64,000 nt of DNA from Bacteroidota bacterium (GTDB taxonomy: Bacteria; Bacteroidota; Bacteroidia; Chitinophagales; Chitinophagaceae): positions 124,001 to 188,000 of the forward strand of contig JAEWKK010000030.1 of the NCBI GenBank assembly GCA_023386045.1, read 5' to 3'. The notes under the pieces were generated by a model. The model ran no database searches. It saw only the letters and a list, made by a program, of their open reading frames with translations, and had not been told where the DNA came from. The position numbers and the translations under genes are program-made. Position 1 is the first letter of the stretch, and the number at the start of each line of letters is the position of its first letter. Of this stretch, positions 61,665 through 64,000 are shown piece by piece.

Positions 61665-62510
61665 TTAGGATGAAATGGCTAAGGATTCGTAAGGATCGTC
61701 TCTTGGGATTTCTATGGTTACTTTATAATAGGTTTGAGAAGCGTCTTTTTCAAAAAATATACTGCCCTGGGCTACTTTCAGGCGACTGCTGATATTTTTC
61801 AGGCCGAGGCCGATATTGCTCTTATTCAGTTTGTCAAAGTCTGATTGTACTATACCTCTTCCATCGTGGTGGATCCTCAGGATGCAGGAGCCATTATGGT
61901 TGTTCTGGGTAAGATGGATAAAGCTGGAATTACTATGCTTCAAAATATTATTGACCAGTTCCTGCACCACGCGGAAGATGATCAGTTCTTTTTCCGATTT
62001 GAGGCGCTCCTTGTACTCATGGAAGCGGCTGCTTGCATTCACCTGACCTGATCCGCTGATTTTCTGAAAAAGGTCGTTTACGGCCGATTCCAGGCCAAAA
62101 TTGCGCAGGGTAGGCGGCATCAGGTTATGACTGATGTTCCTGATGAGCTGTATGGTATCATCCAGGATCTGGCGAGCTTGCAGGATGGCCTGAAGCTGGG
62201 TGGATTTATCCTGGTTTACCAGGTTTTCGTTGAGATACAATCTGGCTGTGGCCAGGAGAGGACCGGCATCATCGTGCAAATCAGCTGCGAGGCGTTGTCT
62301 TTCTTCTTCCTGTAGCCTGATGGAAGCGTTCAATAAAACTTTTTGCTGTTCCTGTTCCAGCTGCTGAAGCCTGAGCTGGTAGCGGATCACCTTACGCTGG
62401 TGGAAGATGATAAACAGGATGAGGCCTATTGTCAGAACAAGCATACCCAGGGTACCCATAAAGAGCACGAAGGAAATTCCGTTGGTGGTGGCAGCTTGTA
62501 GTAGAAACAT
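61665..62510 (-). CDS. NarX/DesK-type sensor histidine kinase
   Basis: The 281-residue protein has one N-terminal transmembrane helix (ISFVLFMGTLGMLVLTIGLI), a coiled coil, the HisKA_3 box EEERQRLAADLHDDAGPLLA with the phospho-histidine near 82, and a HATPase_c domain with VQELVNNILKHSNSSFIHLT near 185 and GLGLKNISSRLKVAQGS near 243. It lacks a large sensor domain, so it must take its signal from the membrane or from the upstream membrane protein. Downstream lies its cognate LuxR-type regulator. Confidence 0.94.
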   Translation of the reverse strand: MFLLQAATTNGISFVLFMGTLGMLVLTIGLILFIIFHQRKVIRYQLRLQQLEQEQQKVLLNASIRLQEEERQRLAADLHDDAGPLLATARLYLNENLVNQDKSTQLQAILQARQILDDTIQLIRNISHNLMPPTLRNFGLESAVNDLFQKISGSGQVNASSRFHEYKERLKSEKELIIFRVVQELVNNILKHSNSSFIHLTQNNHNGSCILRIHHDGRGIVQSDFDKLNKSNIGLGLKNISSRLKVAQGSIFFEKDASQTYYKVTIEIPRDDPYESLAISS

Positions 62511-62525
62511 GGGGTAGGTGGTTAA

Positions 62526-63050
62526 TTAGTTCATGGTAAACATAGGTCTGGTTTTGACTTTCGGTTTTTCGGTTTTCTTGCTATGTACAATGATGGCGAT
62601 TGTAAAAAGCAGGTTCTTGATAATGGAAAATATATTGGTAAAGATCCAGTATTTAGCTACTTCTTTAGCTGGTAACTGACTGGCATATATGTAAATAAAG
62701 AAGGAACCGGCCATATATAGCATCATCCCTAAAACAATCCAGAACGGATATCTGCTATAAATAAATAAGTCCGACATATCTCGCATCTGTTCGTAGAGAT
62801 AATAAAAGGAAAAAATTAGGATTAAAATAGCTTCTACTCCTATTGGAATGGAGTCAATACCTTTTACTGAAAATTCGTAATTATAAATTATAAGAAACAG
62901 AATAAAACTAAAGCTAGTTAATAAGATTATTCTCTTAAATCGTGCGTTTTTGATTATAATATACAATACTGTCGCAAAAAGTATATATTCAATGAAAGTA
63001 AAGGAGGAATATAAAAAGACTTTGGTCCTCGTGTGAGACAAGTAGGACAT
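62526..63050 (-). CDS. multispan membrane protein, start uncertain
   Basis: From the ATG at 63050 the protein is 174 residues with about five hydrophobic helices (SSFTFIEYILFATVLYIII, IILLTSFSFILFLII, AILILIFSFYYLY, FWIVLGMMLYMAGSFFIYI, IIKNLLFTIAIIV). The same frame stays open for 60 more codons to a TAA at 63231, and that part also reads as membrane helices (NLFIYLAIVSDFFPIVLFLI, SFWIICIYCLYDFLVNVG), but has no ATG, GTG or TTG start. The real protein may therefore start earlier with a rare codon, or the upstream part may be decayed. It is the first gene of the kinase-regulator operon and may be its sensor. Confidence 0.7.
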   Translation of the reverse strand: MSYLSHTRTKVFLYSSFTFIEYILFATVLYIIIKNARFKRIILLTSFSFILFLIIYNYEFSVKGIDSIPIGVEAILILIFSFYYLYEQMRDMSDLFIYSRYPFWIVLGMMLYMAGSFFIYIYASQLPAKEVAKYWIFTNIFSIIKNLLFTIAIIVHSKKTEKPKVKTRPMFTMN

Positions 63051-63183
63051 TCCAACATTAACTAAGAAATCATAAAGGCAATAAATACAGATAATCCAAA
63101 AAGATCTGATTTTAAAGCTTTTATTTTTATAAATAAGGAATAAAACAATAGGGAAAAAGTCAGAAACAATAGCCAGATATATA

Positions 63184-63232
63184 AAAAGGTTTTCTATAGT
63201 TTTGGTTTTAAGCCAAATATAGAAAACCTTTT
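63184..63232 (-). terminator. long stem-loop between a small ORF and the membrane protein gene
   Basis: Perfect 15-bp arms (AAAAGGTTTTCTATA and TATAGAAAACCTTTT) enclose an inner TTTGG/CCAAA stem. On the minus strand the hairpin is followed by TTTTTATAT, so it could end a leftward transcript. It lies 21 bases after the small 57-codon ORF and inside the open N-terminal extension of the membrane protein gene. Confidence 0.65.
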
Positions 63233-63252
63233 AAGAAATTAATAATCTTCAA

Positions 63253-63426
63253 TTAAAATTCCCACATACCAATCTCGGTATCAGGAGGCCAAGCACGGAA
63301 AGTTTTGTTCTTAGTCATGACAGTAAGTTTTGTGTTAACGATGTAAAAATTCAGCATTGAGACACCGTTTTCAACAGGTGAAAACCCGCCATGGATAAGG
63401 CTTTTATCTAATAATGCAGTATACAT
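63253..63426 (-). CDS. possible small protein, 57 codons
   Basis: ATG at 63426 opens a 57-residue frame that ends in KTFRAWPPDTEIGMWEF. It is followed 21 bases later by the strong hairpin on the same strand, as expected for a small gene with its own terminator. An inner ATG gives a 21-residue peptide MTKNKTFRAWPPDTEIGMWE plus F. No signal peptide or known family is seen. It may be a leader peptide or a secreted peptide precursor, or chance. Confidence 0.4.
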   Translation of the reverse strand: MYTALLDKSLIHGGFSPVENGVSMLNFYIVNTKLTVMTKNKTFRAWPPDTEIGMWEF

Positions 63427-63867
63427 AAGGGTTGTAGCCTGTTTGACACGTAACCATACGAGAACAAATTACGTAGAACTACGCAGCTAACTTAGTAAAA
63501 ATCCCAGGGAAAACAACAATTATTTTTGGTGATTTTCTTGAAATTTGGAGAAATAATAGCTTATACAGACCCTGCATATGCATACCATTCGTAAGTGGAA
63601 ATGCTTAACCAGTAAGGAGTTTCAAAGATTTGTTACAGTAAAATAGCAAATGAACTAACCGGGCAAAAGAGATCCGGAAATCTTTTTGCCAGGAGGTTTT
63701 GATCTTTCAATTTGCTTCGTAAATTTACGCAGTTCATTTCGTGGTTTTACTTAGTTGTGTTTTGTGTGTGTAGGTAAATAAAAACAGACGAACCGTATTA
63801 CCTGGAATAAAAAACAATTAGTTTTGTCATCTTTCCGCTTAAAAGCCAATTCATTAAACCAATTTCC
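63427..63867. other. intergenic region between divergent signalling genes
   Basis: AT-rich, with no further gene. TAGTTTTG at 63819-63826 fits TAnnTTTG for the rightward response regulator gene, but no clear -33 partner is seen 20 bases before it. Confidence 0.4.
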
Positions 63868-64000
63868 ATGACTGCCCAGCAAATCAAAGTTTCCATTGCT
63901 GACGACCACAAGATCTTTCGCGACGGAATTAAAATGGCCTTAAAGGACCGGGACTACCTTAAAATTTTATGGGAAGCTGAGGATGGCAGAGACCTCATGC
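63868..64000 (+). CDS. response regulator, N-terminal fragment
   Basis: ATG at 63868 starts MTAQQIKVSIADDHKIFRDG and runs off the right edge after 44 codons. The acidic pair ADD and the HKIFR helix are the start of a LuxR/NarL-type receiver domain, close to the regulator encoded at 60994. The phospho-acceptor and output domain are outside the window. Confidence 0.88.
   Translation, partial: MTAQQIKVSIADDHKIFRDGIKMALKDRDYLKILWEAEDGRDLM

Overview
The window comes from a chromosome of a Bacteroidota bacterium, most likely a relative of the Chitinophagaceae. The reasons are a SusC/SusD outer-membrane pair, a PorE-like OmpA/PD40 protein of the type IX secretion type, a DUF1735 lipoprotein, many Bacteroidota-type surface lipoproteins, and promoters that fit the Bacteroidota -33 TTG / -7 TAnnTTTG pattern.

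Layout. 1-2110 holds the start of a leftward FAD dehydrogenase and dnaA with two upstream DnaA boxes. 2184-2607 holds tRNA-Ser(GCT), a 40-bp tandem repeat and tRNA-Pro(TGG). 2779-8502 is an AT-rich four-gene island directly after tRNA-Pro: a double GHKL ATPase/histidine kinase, a receiver protein without an output domain, an HNH nuclease and an N6-adenine DNA methyltransferase, packed with 1-6 bp gaps or 4-bp overlaps. This is the best candidate for an undescribed (probably anti-phage) system. 8827-16825 is metabolic and stress cargo: a fasciclin lipoprotein, a GH15 glucosidase/trehalase translationally coupled to a sugar dehydrogenase, arsR-acr3, a phosphoesterase and a CHAD protein.

17040-25554 is a complete type II-C CRISPR-Cas locus: 50 repeats and 49 spacers, then cas2, cas1 and cas9 on the opposite strand, and a tracrRNA upstream of cas9. 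A Shedu-like nuclease with two IF2-N-like modules (26021-27181) lies next to it, so this second block is also defence-rich.

28403-53786 is mostly core genome: AraC regulator, metallopeptidase, PAP2, GT2, uvrA, elaA, an M28 peptidase, rarA, aspS, a membrane MutS-like protein, dprA, a porE-like gene, queE-folD and an outer-membrane/HhH gene pair. 54022-60977 is a SusC-SusD-DUF1735 locus with two downstream genes. 60994-64000 is a two-component signalling block with a small 57-codon ORF and a strong hairpin in its promoter region.

Several families of short interspersed repeats are scattered between genes. One palindromic family sits exactly at gene 3' ends, and in one case it supplies the C-terminal codons of a dehydrogenase.
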